Assembly: GCF_001545925.1 (NCBI RefSeq)
Contig: NZ_LMVQ01000090.1
Coordinates: 1-42,790 of the forward strand
Source: Mycobacterium sp. NAZ190054
GTDB taxonomy: Bacteria; Actinomycetota; Actinomycetes; Mycobacteriales; Mycobacteriaceae
Length of the DNA stretch: 42,790 bases
Direction of reading: 5' to 3'
A program made the translations under genes and the position numbers. Position 1 is the stretch's first letter, and every line of letters starts with the position of its first letter. This document shows positions 1 through 7,175 of the stretch, one piece after another. Under the pieces are notes generated by a model that saw nothing but the letters and a program-made list of their open reading frames with translations, had not been told where the DNA came from and did no database searches.

Positions 1-1
1 C

Positions 2-118
2 GCCAAAATCCGCCTCATCAACGCCCGCGGCTACGGCCACCACTCAGCCCGAACACTGACCTCAATGATCTATCTCTGCCTCGGCGGACTGCACCCTCAG
101 CTACCCACAAGAACCTGA
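2..118 (+). CDS. Transposase C-terminus (partial, ISL3-like)
   Basis: The reading frame is open from the window edge and ends at a TGA at 116-118, giving the last 38 residues of a protein. The residues KIRLINARGYGHHSA followed by LTSMIYLCLGG resemble the conserved C-terminal end of ISL3-type DDE transposases (basic KIRLI, aromatic-G-H-S, then a hydrophobic LGG stretch). The catalytic part lies outside the window, so the family call is tentative. It stops only 12 bases before the 13E12 gene start at 131. No terminal inverted repeat is visible between the two genes, so the insertion sequence boundary cannot be placed. Confidence 0.5.
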   Translation, partial: AKIRLINARGYGHHSARTLTSMIYLCLGGLHPQLPTRT

Positions 119-130
119 GGAGCCGCAAGC

Positions 131-1333
131 ATGTTCGAACGGTTGGTGTCGGAGGCGTCGCGGTCGCGCGGTGCGGCGGCCGTCGGGGCGTGGGCCCGCG
201 TGGAGAACGCCGCTGCCGCGCACCGGCTCGCCGCGATGGCGGATCTGCTGGAGGCCAAGCTCGCCGACATGGACAGCGGTGAACGTGAACAGTGGTGCCT
301 GGACAACTGGGATGCGGTGTCGGCCGAGGTGGCCGCGGCTGAGAACGTGTCGCCCGGGGTGGCGTCCAACGAGCTTCTCGACGCGTGGGCGCTGCGCGAA
401 CGGCTGCCCCGGGTGGCAGAGGTGTTCGCCTCCGGTGCAATCTCGTACCGGCTGGCCAGGGCAGTCGTGAAGCGCACCCGATTGGTCGTCGACCCTGATG
501 CCAGGGCAAAGGTCGACACCGAGATCGCCGCACAGATCACCGCATGGGGCACGCTGTCGATTGCCAAGCAGGAAGCCGAGATCGACTACTGGGTCGACAG
601 ATTCGACCCCGCGGCGGTCGTGCGGGCAGAGGCCTCATCGCGGTCGTGCCACGTCGACGTGACGCCGGGCGAGAACGGTTCCGGCGTGTGTTACGTCGAG
701 GCGGTCCTGCACTCCCACGACGGCGAAGCCCTCGACCGGCGGCTGGACGAAATGGAGCGCAGCGTCTGCCACCGCGATCCCCGGACGGCGGATCAACGCC
801 GGTCAGCGGCGATGGGCGCGATGGCGGCCAAAGCGGACCGCCTGACGTGCCTGTGCGGTGCCGACGACTGCCCGGCCGCCGAGCGCGCCCCGAGTGCGGT
901 CGTGGTGCACGTGATCGCCCAAGAAGACAGCCTGACCGACGACACACCGTTCGCCGGGCACGGTGAACGCCCACCGGATCCCGCGCCGGAACCTGGACGG
1001 CGTAAGGATCTGCTCGCTCCTCCTCCGGCGACCGGGCCGGCGAAGACCAAGCCCGCGATGATCCTCGGCGGAGCGATGCTGCCGGCGCCGCTGCTTGCTG
1101 CCGTGCTGGCGGGTACGGCGAGTATCCGGCGCCTCATCCATCCCGGGCAGTCACCGCCGGAGCCGCGCTATGTACCGTCGGCGAAGCTGGCCGATTTCGT
1201 CCGCTGCCGCGACATGACGTGCCGGTTCCCGGGCTGCGACGTGCCCGCCGACCGCTGCGACCTCGACCATACGATCGCCTATCCGGTGGGGCCGACGCAG
1301 GCGTCGAACCTGAAGGCGCTGTGCCGAAAACAT
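131..1333 (+). pseudogene. 13E12/DUF222 HNH endonuclease gene, 5' part, interrupted at attL
   Basis: This is the first 401 codons of a mycobacterial 13E12-repeat (DUF222) protein with a C-terminal HNH nuclease domain. It starts at ATG 131 behind the ribosome site GAGG at 117-120. An alpha-helical DUF222 region covers residues 30-250 (for example LRERLPRVAEVFASGAI). The HNH region follows at about residues 355-401 with CRFPGC, RCDLDHT and NLKALCRKH. At residue 401 the normal sequence stops and phage DNA takes over: the frame reads on as YRLALLPL and stays open to 1723, overlapping the integrase in another frame, so a 530-aa chimera could be made. The missing 104 residues are at 10678-10992. 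Proteins of this family are abundant in mycobacteria; their cellular role is unclear. REP13E12 copies are the known targets of the phiRv1 integrase. Confidence 0.93.
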
Positions 1334-1350
1334 TACCGACTGGCTTTGTT
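1318..1350 (+). other. attL attachment site
   Basis: The left junction consists of the B half-site from the 13E12 gene (CTGTGCCGAAA), the core ACAT at 1330-1333, and the P' arm beginning TACCGACTGGCTTT. The arm segment ACCGACTGGCTTT at 1335-1347 is the exact reverse complement of AAAGCCAGTCGGT in the right arm, as expected for the inverted arms of an attP used by a large serine integrase. The integrase GTG start follows 28 bases after the core. Confidence 0.9.
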
Positions 1351-1361
1351 ACCTTTAATTT

Positions 1362-2897
1362 GTGGACAGGGAGAACGCAAAGACGCAGCAGGTCAGGGCA
1401 GGTTGCTATCTACGGATCAGCAGCGACAGGACCGACAAGCGGGCCGGCGTCGACCGCCAGCGCGAGGACACCACCGCGCTGTGTCAGGTGAAGGGGTGGA
1501 CCCCCGTCGAGTTCTACCCGGACAACGACCGCAGCGCGTCGAACGGCAAGGAGCGGCCCGAGTGGGACCGACTCCTTGCCGACATCAAGGCGGGAAGGAT
1601 CGATGCCATTGCCGCCTGGGACCAGGATCGCGGCTGGCGCATGATGCACGAACTGGAGGAACTACGCCGGTTCTTCGCGTCGGTGGGCCGCCCGATCAAG
1701 TTGGCCACGACCGGGCAGGGTGACATTGACCTGAACTCACCCACCGGGGTGATGATGGCCCAAGTCAAGACGGCAGTGTCAGAGCATGAGGTGGCGATGA
1801 TGCGGGTTCGTCAGCTACGAGCGGCCAAGCAGAAAGCCGACCGTGGCTTCCCTCAGTGGCGCAGAGCTTTTGGGTACCTCCCCTATACCGGCTCCAAGGA
1901 ATCAGACACTGGCGTGCGTGAAGTGGACCCCGTTGTGGCCCCGTTGGTGAGTCAGGCCTACCGCGACCTGATGAACGGGCGCACCATCACCAGCATCGCG
2001 GCCAAGTGGAACGACGCCGGACATCTCGGCGCTACCGGAACGCCTTGGAGCCCTTCAACTGTCAGCCTGTTTCTGCGGTCGGCACGCAACGCAGGGTTGC
2101 GGTCCCACAACGACGTGCTAGTCCTCGACGGCGACGGAAAGCCAGTGCGCGGGACGTGGCCGCCGCTGGTGGATGAGGAGCTGTGGTACGCCGCGCAGAC
2201 ATATTTGGCGTCGTCGGAGCGTCGCCGTCCTGGGCCCAAGAGTGTCGCCAAACACCTGCTGACGGGCGTGCTGGTGTGTGGCAAGCCCGAGTGTGGGGGC
2301 AAGTTGGTGGCCAAGTGGGTCGCGCGACCCACGGGTGGGCAGCCGGGTCGGCCGAAGGCTGGAGAGTCGAAGCCTCCCCGCGCGGTGGGGTACTCCATCA
2401 CGTACGGGTGCCGGGTGTGCCGCGGGTCAACGATGCGGGCCGAGCACGTCGAGCCGCTGGTGTTCGGGATGGTGGCAGCGCGGCTGTCTCGCCCCGATGC
2501 AGTGGATCTGATTAGGAGCACCCAGCATGATGCGGAGGTGGCGGCCAAGCTACGCCAAGACCGGCTGGTGCTGATGGCGCGGCTGGACGAGATCGCTGAC
2601 ATGCTGGCCGACGGCGAGCTCACCCGCGAGCAGGCGGCCCGCGCGACGGCCCGAACCAAGGACAAGTTGGCGGCGCTGAACATTCAGGATACCGACCAGG
2701 AACGGATGAGAATCCTGGACGGCATTCCGCTGGGCAGTGACGAGGTTGAAGCGGCGCTGGGGGACCTGGCGGCCCGGGAGCCCGATCGGTTCCGTGCGGT
2801 GCTCAACGTCGTGTGCACCATCCGGGTGTTGCCCATCGGGAAGGGTCGGCGCAAGGACTTCCAGCACCGCGACCGCCTGGCGATTGACTGGCTCTGA
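1362..2897 (+). CDS. int: Large serine integrase
   Basis: This 511-aa site-specific recombinase is predicted to integrate and excise the element. The N-terminal resolvase domain (residues 12-160) has the catalytic serine in YLRIS (Ser20), with the supporting arginine-rich helix around MMRVRQLRAAKQ. A recombinase domain follows (about 165-290; FGYLP, then WSPSTVSLFLRSARNAG). A zinc ribbon then has cysteines in CGKPEC and GCRVCRG, and the C-terminal half contains a coiled coil (about 390-445). The GTG start at 1362 lies 28 bases from the attL core. No good Shine-Dalgarno precedes it, and in the integrated state any promoter on the right arm is separated from it. The target within a 13E12 gene points to the phiRv1 integrase family. 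A terminator follows at 2912. Confidence 0.96.
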   Translation: MDRENAKTQQVRAGCYLRISSDRTDKRAGVDRQREDTTALCQVKGWTPVEFYPDNDRSASNGKERPEWDRLLADIKAGRIDAIAAWDQDRGWRMMHELEELRRFFASVGRPIKLATTGQGDIDLNSPTGVMMAQVKTAVSEHEVAMMRVRQLRAAKQKADRGFPQWRRAFGYLPYTGSKESDTGVREVDPVVAPLVSQAYRDLMNGRTITSIAAKWNDAGHLGATGTPWSPSTVSLFLRSARNAGLRSHNDVLVLDGDGKPVRGTWPPLVDEELWYAAQTYLASSERRRPGPKSVAKHLLTGVLVCGKPECGGKLVAKWVARPTGGQPGRPKAGESKPPRAVGYSITYGCRVCRGSTMRAEHVEPLVFGMVAARLSRPDAVDLIRSTQHDAEVAAKLRQDRLVLMARLDEIADMLADGELTREQAARATARTKDKLAALNIQDTDQERMRILDGIPLGSDEVEAALGDLAAREPDRFRAVLNVVCTIRVLPIGKGRRKDFQHRDRLAIDWL

Positions 2898-2911
2898 CCC
2901 CACTGACACCT

Positions 2912-2944
2912 ACCCCCGACACTCCGGTGCCGGGGGTGTTTCTT
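2912..2944 (+). terminator. Rho-independent terminator after integrase
   Basis: The strand ACCCCCG-A-CAC pairs with GTG-C-CGGGGGT around the loop TCCG, giving ten base pairs with one A.C mismatch, followed by TTTCTT. It lies 14 bases beyond the integrase stop, so it separates int from the early genes. Confidence 0.8.
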
Positions 2945-3016
2945 ACTGCAACGGAGCGCCTAGTGCAGATTCGGAACCTGGAGGCGGCAATGGCCGTAGC
3001 GTCTAGCCCGCTATAC

Positions 3017-3045
3017 CGAATTACTGACTACCAGAGAGTAATTCG
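3017..3045. promoter_or_regulatory. Palindromic operator candidate upstream of excisionase gene
   Basis: The sequence CGAATTACT at 3017-3025 is repeated in perfect inversion as AGTAATTCG at 3037-3045 with an 11-base spacer. A related direct copy, CGAACTACTGAC, lies at 3098-3109 and matches CGAATTACTGAC at 3017-3028 with one difference. The 280-base gap between int and the excisionase gene has no other coding sequence, so this is the likely control region of the early genes. The binding protein is unknown; the excisionase-like protein or the 70-aa HTH protein are candidates within the element. Confidence 0.5.
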
Positions 3046-3177
3046 ACACCCACGGTAATCGTCGCTGATCGACATTGAACTACCATCGACCACCGATCGA
3101 ACTACTGACCCAACCTGGGCCAGTCCACACGCCAACGGGCGACTATGCGGACAGGCAGACCCCCGATAGGAGTCTGC

Positions 3178-3366
3178 ATGTCCGTTGTCAGCCAGACGGC
3201 CGCACCTGATCTCACAGTCCGAGAGTTCGCGACCGAAAAGCGAATCGGCTACAGGACCGCGCTCGAGCTGATCCGCAAGGGCACTATCCCGGCCTACAGG
3301 ATCGGCCACCAGTGGCGCATCCGGCGGGCGGACCTGGACGCCCTGGGGATCGGCCAGTCTCGATGA
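3178..3366 (+). CDS. xis: Excisionase / recombination directionality factor-like HTH protein
   Basis: This 62-aa protein has a winged-helix excisionase (MerR/SinI-like) fold: LTVREFATEKRIGYRTALEL forms the helix-turn-helix and GTIPAYRIGHQWRIRRADL the wing. Proteins of this type set the direction of serine integrase reactions in phiRv1-like elements, where the directionality factor is coded just after the integrase. The ATG at 3178 is chosen because AGGAG lies at 3168-3172, whereas the longer GTG start at 3145 has no site. The stop overlaps the next start by four bases (ATGA). It may also act on the inverted repeat upstream. Confidence 0.82.
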   Translation: MSVVSQTAAPDLTVREFATEKRIGYRTALELIRKGTIPAYRIGHQWRIRRADLDALGIGQSR

Positions 3367-3509
3367 GCGCCGCACACACCAACCCACTTACCCGAGCTGA
3401 CCGCGAATGGATCGCAGCACAAGTCGAACGCGCACCACGTTTCACGGTCGACCAACGGGACAAGCTAGCCGAGCTACTGCGACCCGTCCGGCGCAAAGCG
3501 GCGGGGTGA
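3363..3509 (+). CDS. Small phage-type protein, unknown
   Basis: This 48-aa protein starts with the ATG at 3363, which overlaps the excisionase stop as ATGA, so the two are translationally coupled. It is basic and probably helical (LTRADREWIAAQVERA, then RDKLAELLRPVRRKAAG). I recognise no domain. Its position directly after the excisionase gene matches small coupled genes common in mycobacteriophage early operons. Confidence 0.6.
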   Translation: MSAAHTNPLTRADREWIAAQVERAPRFTVDQRDKLAELLRPVRRKAAG

Positions 3510-3608
3510 CCACCCCGCCCGCCCGTAACACCACGATTCACACATCAGCGACCACCCCCGGCTCCGGGACGCGGCAAAGGGGCCATCCACGCGAAAGGTG
3601 GTGGACCG

Positions 3609-4007
3609 ATGGCGTTTTGGTACACCGGCGATGAGGAGCATCAGGATCCCCGATTCTTGGAGGTCGGGATGTCGGGTGCTGGACTGTATTCGATGGCTGG
3701 TAGCTGGTGCATGGCCCAAGTCCGGGGCAAGCATTATGTGCCCGATCAGTGGGAGGTTCCCGACTACCTGGTGCGGGGGTGGGGGGCCGCGAAGGCCGCC
3801 GCTGCGTTGGTCCGCGCGGGCTTGTGGGTCCGCGTGCCAGGGGGCTACCGGTACGCCTGGATCCGCAAGGAGAACACCCCGGACAGGCTACGTGCGCTGC
3901 GGAAGCGTGAGCGCGACAAGTGGGACAGCAAGCAGGCACGGAAACGGTTTGCTGACTTCCCGAACTCCCCGGGGGAGTTGTACTCAACTCCCCCGGGGGA
4001 GGTATAG
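3609..4007 (+). CDS. Phage helix-turn-helix replication-type protein, possibly shortened
   Basis: This 132-aa protein starts at ATG 3609 behind AAAGGTGG (3596-3603). The N-terminal part (GLYSMAGSWCMAQ, then YVPDQWEVP, WGAAKAAAALVRAGLWVRV) has the form of a winged-helix domain found in many actinobacterial prophage replication-region proteins. Residues 90-112 are highly charged (DRLRALRKRERDKW). Family members usually run on with a longer variable tail; here the frame ends inside a block of GC-rich palindromes (FPNSPGELYSTPPGEV), so the gene may have been cut short by repeat recombination. A role in element replication or its control is an inference. Confidence 0.6.
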   Translation: MAFWYTGDEEHQDPRFLEVGMSGAGLYSMAGSWCMAQVRGKHYVPDQWEVPDYLVRGWGAAKAAAALVRAGLWVRVPGGYRYAWIRKENTPDRLRALRKRERDKWDSKQARKRFADFPNSPGELYSTPPGEV

Positions 4008-4107
4008 GGGGGAGTTGGGGTGCCAGGTCAGCCTGTGAAATGTCTAAGGAGTTTTCGGCGTAATGCGCTGACCAGCAGTGACTTACACAACTCCCCGGGG
4101 GGAGGTA
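3962..4107. repeat. Cluster of CAACTCCCC palindromes
   Basis: The motif AACTCCCC(C)GGGGGAG(T/G)T appears three times: 3963-3979, 3986-4003 and 4089-4106. A further inverted half-copy, GGGGAGTTG, lies near 4010-4017. The first two lie in the last codons of the HTH gene and the others are non-coding. Each copy is nearly self-complementary, so it could bind a dimeric protein or fold into a hairpin. Confidence 0.7.
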
Positions 4108-4471
4108 TGGGTTACGTTTCTGGGGCACGGCACATCTGGGTGAGGTACCCGACCAACGGAACGGTGCTAGCGCGCTTCGCTTGCAGCCCATCGGGGAACC
4201 GCTACGCGAACCCCCGATGGTCGTATCTCATCGGTACGGACGGCGCGTGCAGCCAACCGATGGAACGATCCGACCACCCGACCAGCGGAACAACGCGCAC
4301 CCCACTCGCGGATCTACGCAACCACCCACGCCGGTTGACCACACCATCTCGTCTGCAAGGGCGCGAAGCGTCCGCGCGAGCCATCGTCACCTTGGGTGGG
4401 TACGGCACTATTGGCTGGAACCTAGCTTGGCGCTTAGCGTTCCGCTACCGACCGACTAGCGGGGTGCCGCT
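4008..4471. other. 464-base stretch without a convincing gene; repeats suggest origin or gene remnant
   Basis: Open frames here (4020-4475 and 4181-4459) have no recognisable protein features or ribosome sites. The stretch contains the third CAACTCCCC palindrome and a perfect 9-bp inverted repeat CCATCGGGG (4188-4196) / CCCCGATGG (4212-4220). It also contains three related blocks, CCGACCAACGGAAC (about 4150), CCAACCGATGGAAC (about 4255) and CCGACCAGCGGAAC (about 4277), that look like iterons. phiRv1 has a primase-type gene in this part of its map; none is seen here. An origin of replication, or the remains of a deleted replication gene, would both fit. Confidence 0.5.
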
Positions 4472-4771
4472 GTGATCCTGTTCCCTGGCCCGATCGCGGA
4501 GGCATACCGGCAGTCCGGTGCGCTGTCGGTCAAGTGCCCGCACTGTGGTGCCAACGCGGGGACGTACTGCACCCGCTCCGACGGCAGGGTCCGCAGGGCA
4601 CCGTGCGTGGACCGCTGCCGCGCCAGCAGCCCCCTGCCGGGGTGGTTGGACCCGGCAGCGTGCTCTGACCCGGCAGTAGCCCCCACAGTGGCACCCCGGC
4701 CGGAACCACGCCACCGCCCGGTCGATTACGTCGACCCTTCCGAACCGCGACACCCGAAGGACACCGAGTGA
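4472..4771 (+). CDS. Phage zinc-ribbon protein
   Basis: This 99-aa protein starts at GTG 4472. Residues 23-35 contain CPHCGANAGTYC, a CxxC...C zinc-finger pattern common in short mycobacteriophage proteins, with additional cysteines in PCVDRC. The C-terminal half is proline-rich and probably disordered. Its stop overlaps the WhiB start (GTGA at 4768-4771), so it belongs to one operon with the next two genes. It may bind nucleic acid; its function is unknown. Confidence 0.65.
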   Translation: MILFPGPIAEAYRQSGALSVKCPHCGANAGTYCTRSDGRVRRAPCVDRCRASSPLPGWLDPAACSDPAVAPTVAPRPEPRHRPVDYVDPSEPRHPKDTE

Positions 4772-5169
4772 CGGTCGCCCACACCGAGACATGCGGCTGC
4801 CGTGAATGCTTGCAGCGCGAGGCCGCCCGAGCACGGGACGCCCGCTACCGTCAGCGGGTCCGTGACGGCCTGGTGGTGCCCAAGAAACGCGGCCCGCGCG
4901 AAGCCAAGTCCGCGGCGGCCATTCCGCTGGCCGACCTGTTCACCACCCCCGAGCTACCCGGGGCGCTGTGCCGGGGTCAGTGGGACCTGTTCGACCTGGA
5001 CCAGGGGCGCGACCACCGCGCACCCGAGACCAGGCACGCGGAAGCCATCGCGCTGTGCCAGCAGTGCCCCGCGCTGACCGCCTGCACGTCGTGGGTCGAA
5101 TCACTACCGCCACAGAAACTTCCGACCGGCGTCCTGGCCGGTCGGATCATCACAACCGAGGAGAAATGA
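4768..5169 (+). CDS. WhiB-family iron-sulfur regulator encoded by the element
   Basis: This 133-aa protein carries the four-cysteine WhiB pattern (Cys68 in ALCRG, Cys97 and Cys100 in CQQC, Cys106 in TAC), which in the family holds a [4Fe-4S] cluster, and a glycine turn GVLAGR (121-126) in place of the common GVWGG. The N-terminus is unusual: it has its own cysteines (CGCREC, 9-14) and a basic helix (REAARARDARYRQRVRDG) followed by KKRG, suggesting an added DNA-binding segment. It is coupled to the genes on both sides by overlapping stop/start codons. WhiB proteins bind sigma factor region 4 and redirect transcription. A phage member, WhiB of TM4, is known to affect septation and superinfection, so a host-takeover or immunity role is possible. 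Confidence 0.85.
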   Translation: MTVAHTETCGCRECLQREAARARDARYRQRVRDGLVVPKKRGPREAKSAAAIPLADLFTTPELPGALCRGQWDLFDLDQGRDHRAPETRHAEAIALCQQCPALTACTSWVESLPPQKLPTGVLAGRIITTEEK

Positions 5170-5471
5170 TGACCAACCCCACCAACGCGGTTCCCGATGA
5201 GCTGGCCGCCGGTCGCTCCGCGTTCCTGCGGCTGTGTGCCGCGCTGGCCGCTGGGAGCGAGGAAGGTAGGACCAACGTGCTGGCCGAGCTGTTGTGTCTG
5301 CACCCGGCGGCGTGGCAGCTGACACTGACGGCAGCGGCCCGTGAGCACGTCGCGGCCCTGGGGGTGATGACGGGACTGGACCCGGCCGACCTGTGTGGGT
5401 TCCTGGAACGGCAAGCAATGGACGCGCTCGACACCGCCGGTCAGGCCAACGACCGACTGACCGGCGACTGA
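5166..5471 (+). CDS. Conserved-looking helical element protein, unknown
   Basis: This 101-aa acidic protein begins at ATG 5166 (ATGA overlap with WhiB) or ATG 5169, behind GAGGAG at 5158-5163. It is predicted almost wholly helical and alanine/leucine-rich (FLRLCAALAAGSEEG, HVAALGVMTGLDPADL, MDALDTAGQAND). I recognise no domain. Coupling to WhiB and to the zinc-ribbon gene suggests a shared job before capsid expression. Confidence 0.6.
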   Translation: MMTNPTNAVPDELAAGRSAFLRLCAALAAGSEEGRTNVLAELLCLHPAAWQLTLTAAAREHVAALGVMTGLDPADLCGFLERQAMDALDTAGQANDRLTGD

Positions 5472-5486
5472 CACAGGTTGCCCGAC

Positions 5487-5505
5487 ACCCCGAACCTGGG
5501 GTTTC
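5487..5505 (+). terminator. Possible weak terminator before the capsid gene
   Basis: A 5-bp stem ACCCC/GGGGT with loop GAACCT is followed by TTT. It lies 16 bases after the preceding stop codon. The stem is short, so attenuation rather than full termination is likely. The remaining 235 bases before the capsid gene hold no other clear gene. Confidence 0.35.
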
Positions 5506-5741
5506 GCAGTGTGTCTGAGCTACACTCCCTGGCAGGTGATACCCAGCGGACCCCGGATCCCGAGGAAGCGCACGTATCTCACTTAGGCCCCGCGCCAACC
5601 ACGCCCCGGCTTGGTTGGCTACGGCAGCCCGATGACCGGGCCTGCCGTATCTGGCACTGACGGACCAGCCGAATCCCCTTATCAACGCGCTGTGCGTGAT
5701 GGATTCGTCTGCGCCACAGCATGTTTGCCAGGAGGCAACAA

Positions 5742-7109
5742 GTGCCAGACACCCACACCCTGCAGCAGTGGCAGGCCAATCTCAGCGCAAAGCGGCACGC
5801 CATCACCGCACCCGCCCGGACCAACAACCGCAACATGACAGACGCCGAGCGGCGCGCCCACAGCGACGTGACGGCTCAGATCGACCAGCTGGACGCCGAG
5901 CTGGAACGCCGCGACATCGCACCCACCCGCGGCGGGCGACCGAATGCAGAACAGGAGCGCGCCAACCAACGACAGCGGTCCGGCCAGGACAACCCCGGAG
6001 CACAAGCAATCCACCGCGCGCACGGAGGTTTGGAGGTCAACGAACCGAGGACCTACCAGAAGGGCAACGGCCGCAGCTACTTTCAGGACCTGGCGCGCCA
6101 TCACCGGGGCCTGGACGACACGGGCGACGCGATTGCCCGTCTGCGTCGTCATGCGCAGGAATCCGGCTTGGAGCGCCGCGACATGGACACCACCGACGGC
6201 AACGGTGGGTACTTCGTGCCCCCGGCATGGTTGGTCGATCAGTTCGTGCCCAAGGCCCGCGCCGGTCGCGCGTACGCCGATCTGTGCACCCAGCTGGCCC
6301 TGCCTGCCGGGACTAACAGCATCAACATTCCGAAGGTGGCGACCGGAACCGCCACGGGCATCCAGGCGGCCGACAACACCGCCGTGACCGAGCAGGACAT
6401 GGATGACACCTCGATCGAGGCCAAGGTCCGCACCATCGCGGGTCAAACCGACGTGGCGATCCAGCTGCTGGACCAGTCGCCGGTCAACTTCGACCAGGTG
6501 ATCTTCCAGGATCTGATCGCGGACTTCAGCTCCAAGCTGGACCTGCAGGTACTGGTGGGGGGCGGCACCAACGGCCAGGTCCTCGGTGTTCACGGCACTC
6601 CGGGCATCGGCACCATCGAGGTGCCGACCGTCAGCGTGGGGGCCTTCTACGCCGCCATCGCCGACGGCATCCAGCGGGTGTCGACAAGCCGGTTCCTGCC
6701 GCCCGAGCACATCGTGATGCATCCGCGTCGGTGGGCGTGGATGACGGCCGAGCTGGGCGACGACGGCCGCCCCCTTGTTCTGCCGGCCGCCAACGGCACC
6801 AACGGAGTCGCCACCCTCGACGCTGTGGCCTCCCAGCAGGTTGTGGGACAGCTGCAGGGCCTGCCCGTCGTGACCGACCCCAACATCGGCACCACCTACG
6901 GCGAGGGGACCAACGAGGACCTGGTGTACGTCCAGCGGTCCAGTGACCTGCTGCTGTTCGAATCGGGCATCCGGTCGCGCGTCCTGCCCGACGTGGGTAG
7001 CGGCACCCTGACGGTGCGGCTCCAGGTGTACGGCTACATCGCCTTCACCGCCGAGCGGTACCCGCAGTCCATCGTGGAGATCACCGGCCTGACGGCACCC
7101 ACCTTCTGA
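5742..7109 (+). CDS. HK97-family major capsid protein
   Basis: This 455-aa structural protein is predicted to build the icosahedral head. The GTG at 5742 is preferred over ATG 5721 because CAGGAGG (5729-5735) sits six bases before it. The N-terminal 100 residues are a charged coiled coil (TDAERRAHSDVTAQIDQLDA), as in the scaffolding delta domain of HK97-type capsids. The fold then shows the usual marks: GGYFVPPAWLVDQF, an SINIPK strand, TEQDMDDTSIEAKVRTIAG, LLDQSPVNFDQVIFQDL, LVGGGTNGQVLGV, HIVMHPRRWAWM, GLPVVTDPNI, and YGYIAFTAERYPQSIVEITG near the end. No protease, portal or terminase accompanies it in the element. A protein of this kind is the main structural gene kept by phiRv1-type elements. 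Confidence 0.95.
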   Translation: MPDTHTLQQWQANLSAKRHAITAPARTNNRNMTDAERRAHSDVTAQIDQLDAELERRDIAPTRGGRPNAEQERANQRQRSGQDNPGAQAIHRAHGGLEVNEPRTYQKGNGRSYFQDLARHHRGLDDTGDAIARLRRHAQESGLERRDMDTTDGNGGYFVPPAWLVDQFVPKARAGRAYADLCTQLALPAGTNSINIPKVATGTATGIQAADNTAVTEQDMDDTSIEAKVRTIAGQTDVAIQLLDQSPVNFDQVIFQDLIADFSSKLDLQVLVGGGTNGQVLGVHGTPGIGTIEVPTVSVGAFYAAIADGIQRVSTSRFLPPEHIVMHPRRWAWMTAELGDDGRPLVLPAANGTNGVATLDAVASQQVVGQLQGLPVVTDPNIGTTYGEGTNEDLVYVQRSSDLLLFESGIRSRVLPDVGSGTLTVRLQVYGYIAFTAERYPQSIVEITGLTAPTF

Positions 7110-7124
7110 CCACCCGAATACGGT

Positions 7125-7161
7125 TGGCCGCGCGGCATCCTGGTCGTATGCCGCGCGGCCA
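7125..7161. terminator. Perfect 14-bp hairpin between converging genes
   Basis: TGGCCGCGCGGCAT (7125-7138) is followed by its exact complement (7148-7161) around a 9-base loop. It sits between the capsid stop and the stop of the P63C gene on the other strand, so it probably terminates both transcripts. There is no clear T-run on either side. Confidence 0.65.
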
Positions 7162-7175
7162 CCGACTCAGAACGC

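Noticed and set aside
3155..3180. Start-associated sequence as in cluster K mycobacteriophages at GATAGGAG
   Set aside because: Only one partial copy before the excisionase gene; no second copy before other element genes.
4020..4475. 151-aa frame in the gap after the HTH gene
   Set aside because: It has no ribosome site, no protein-like pattern, and is built over palindromes and iteron-like repeats; listed as non-coding.
5478..5741. Extra gene between the 101-aa protein and capsid (frames 5478-5660, 5611-5838)
   Set aside because: The frames are short, without ribosome sites, and cross the likely terminator and the capsid start.
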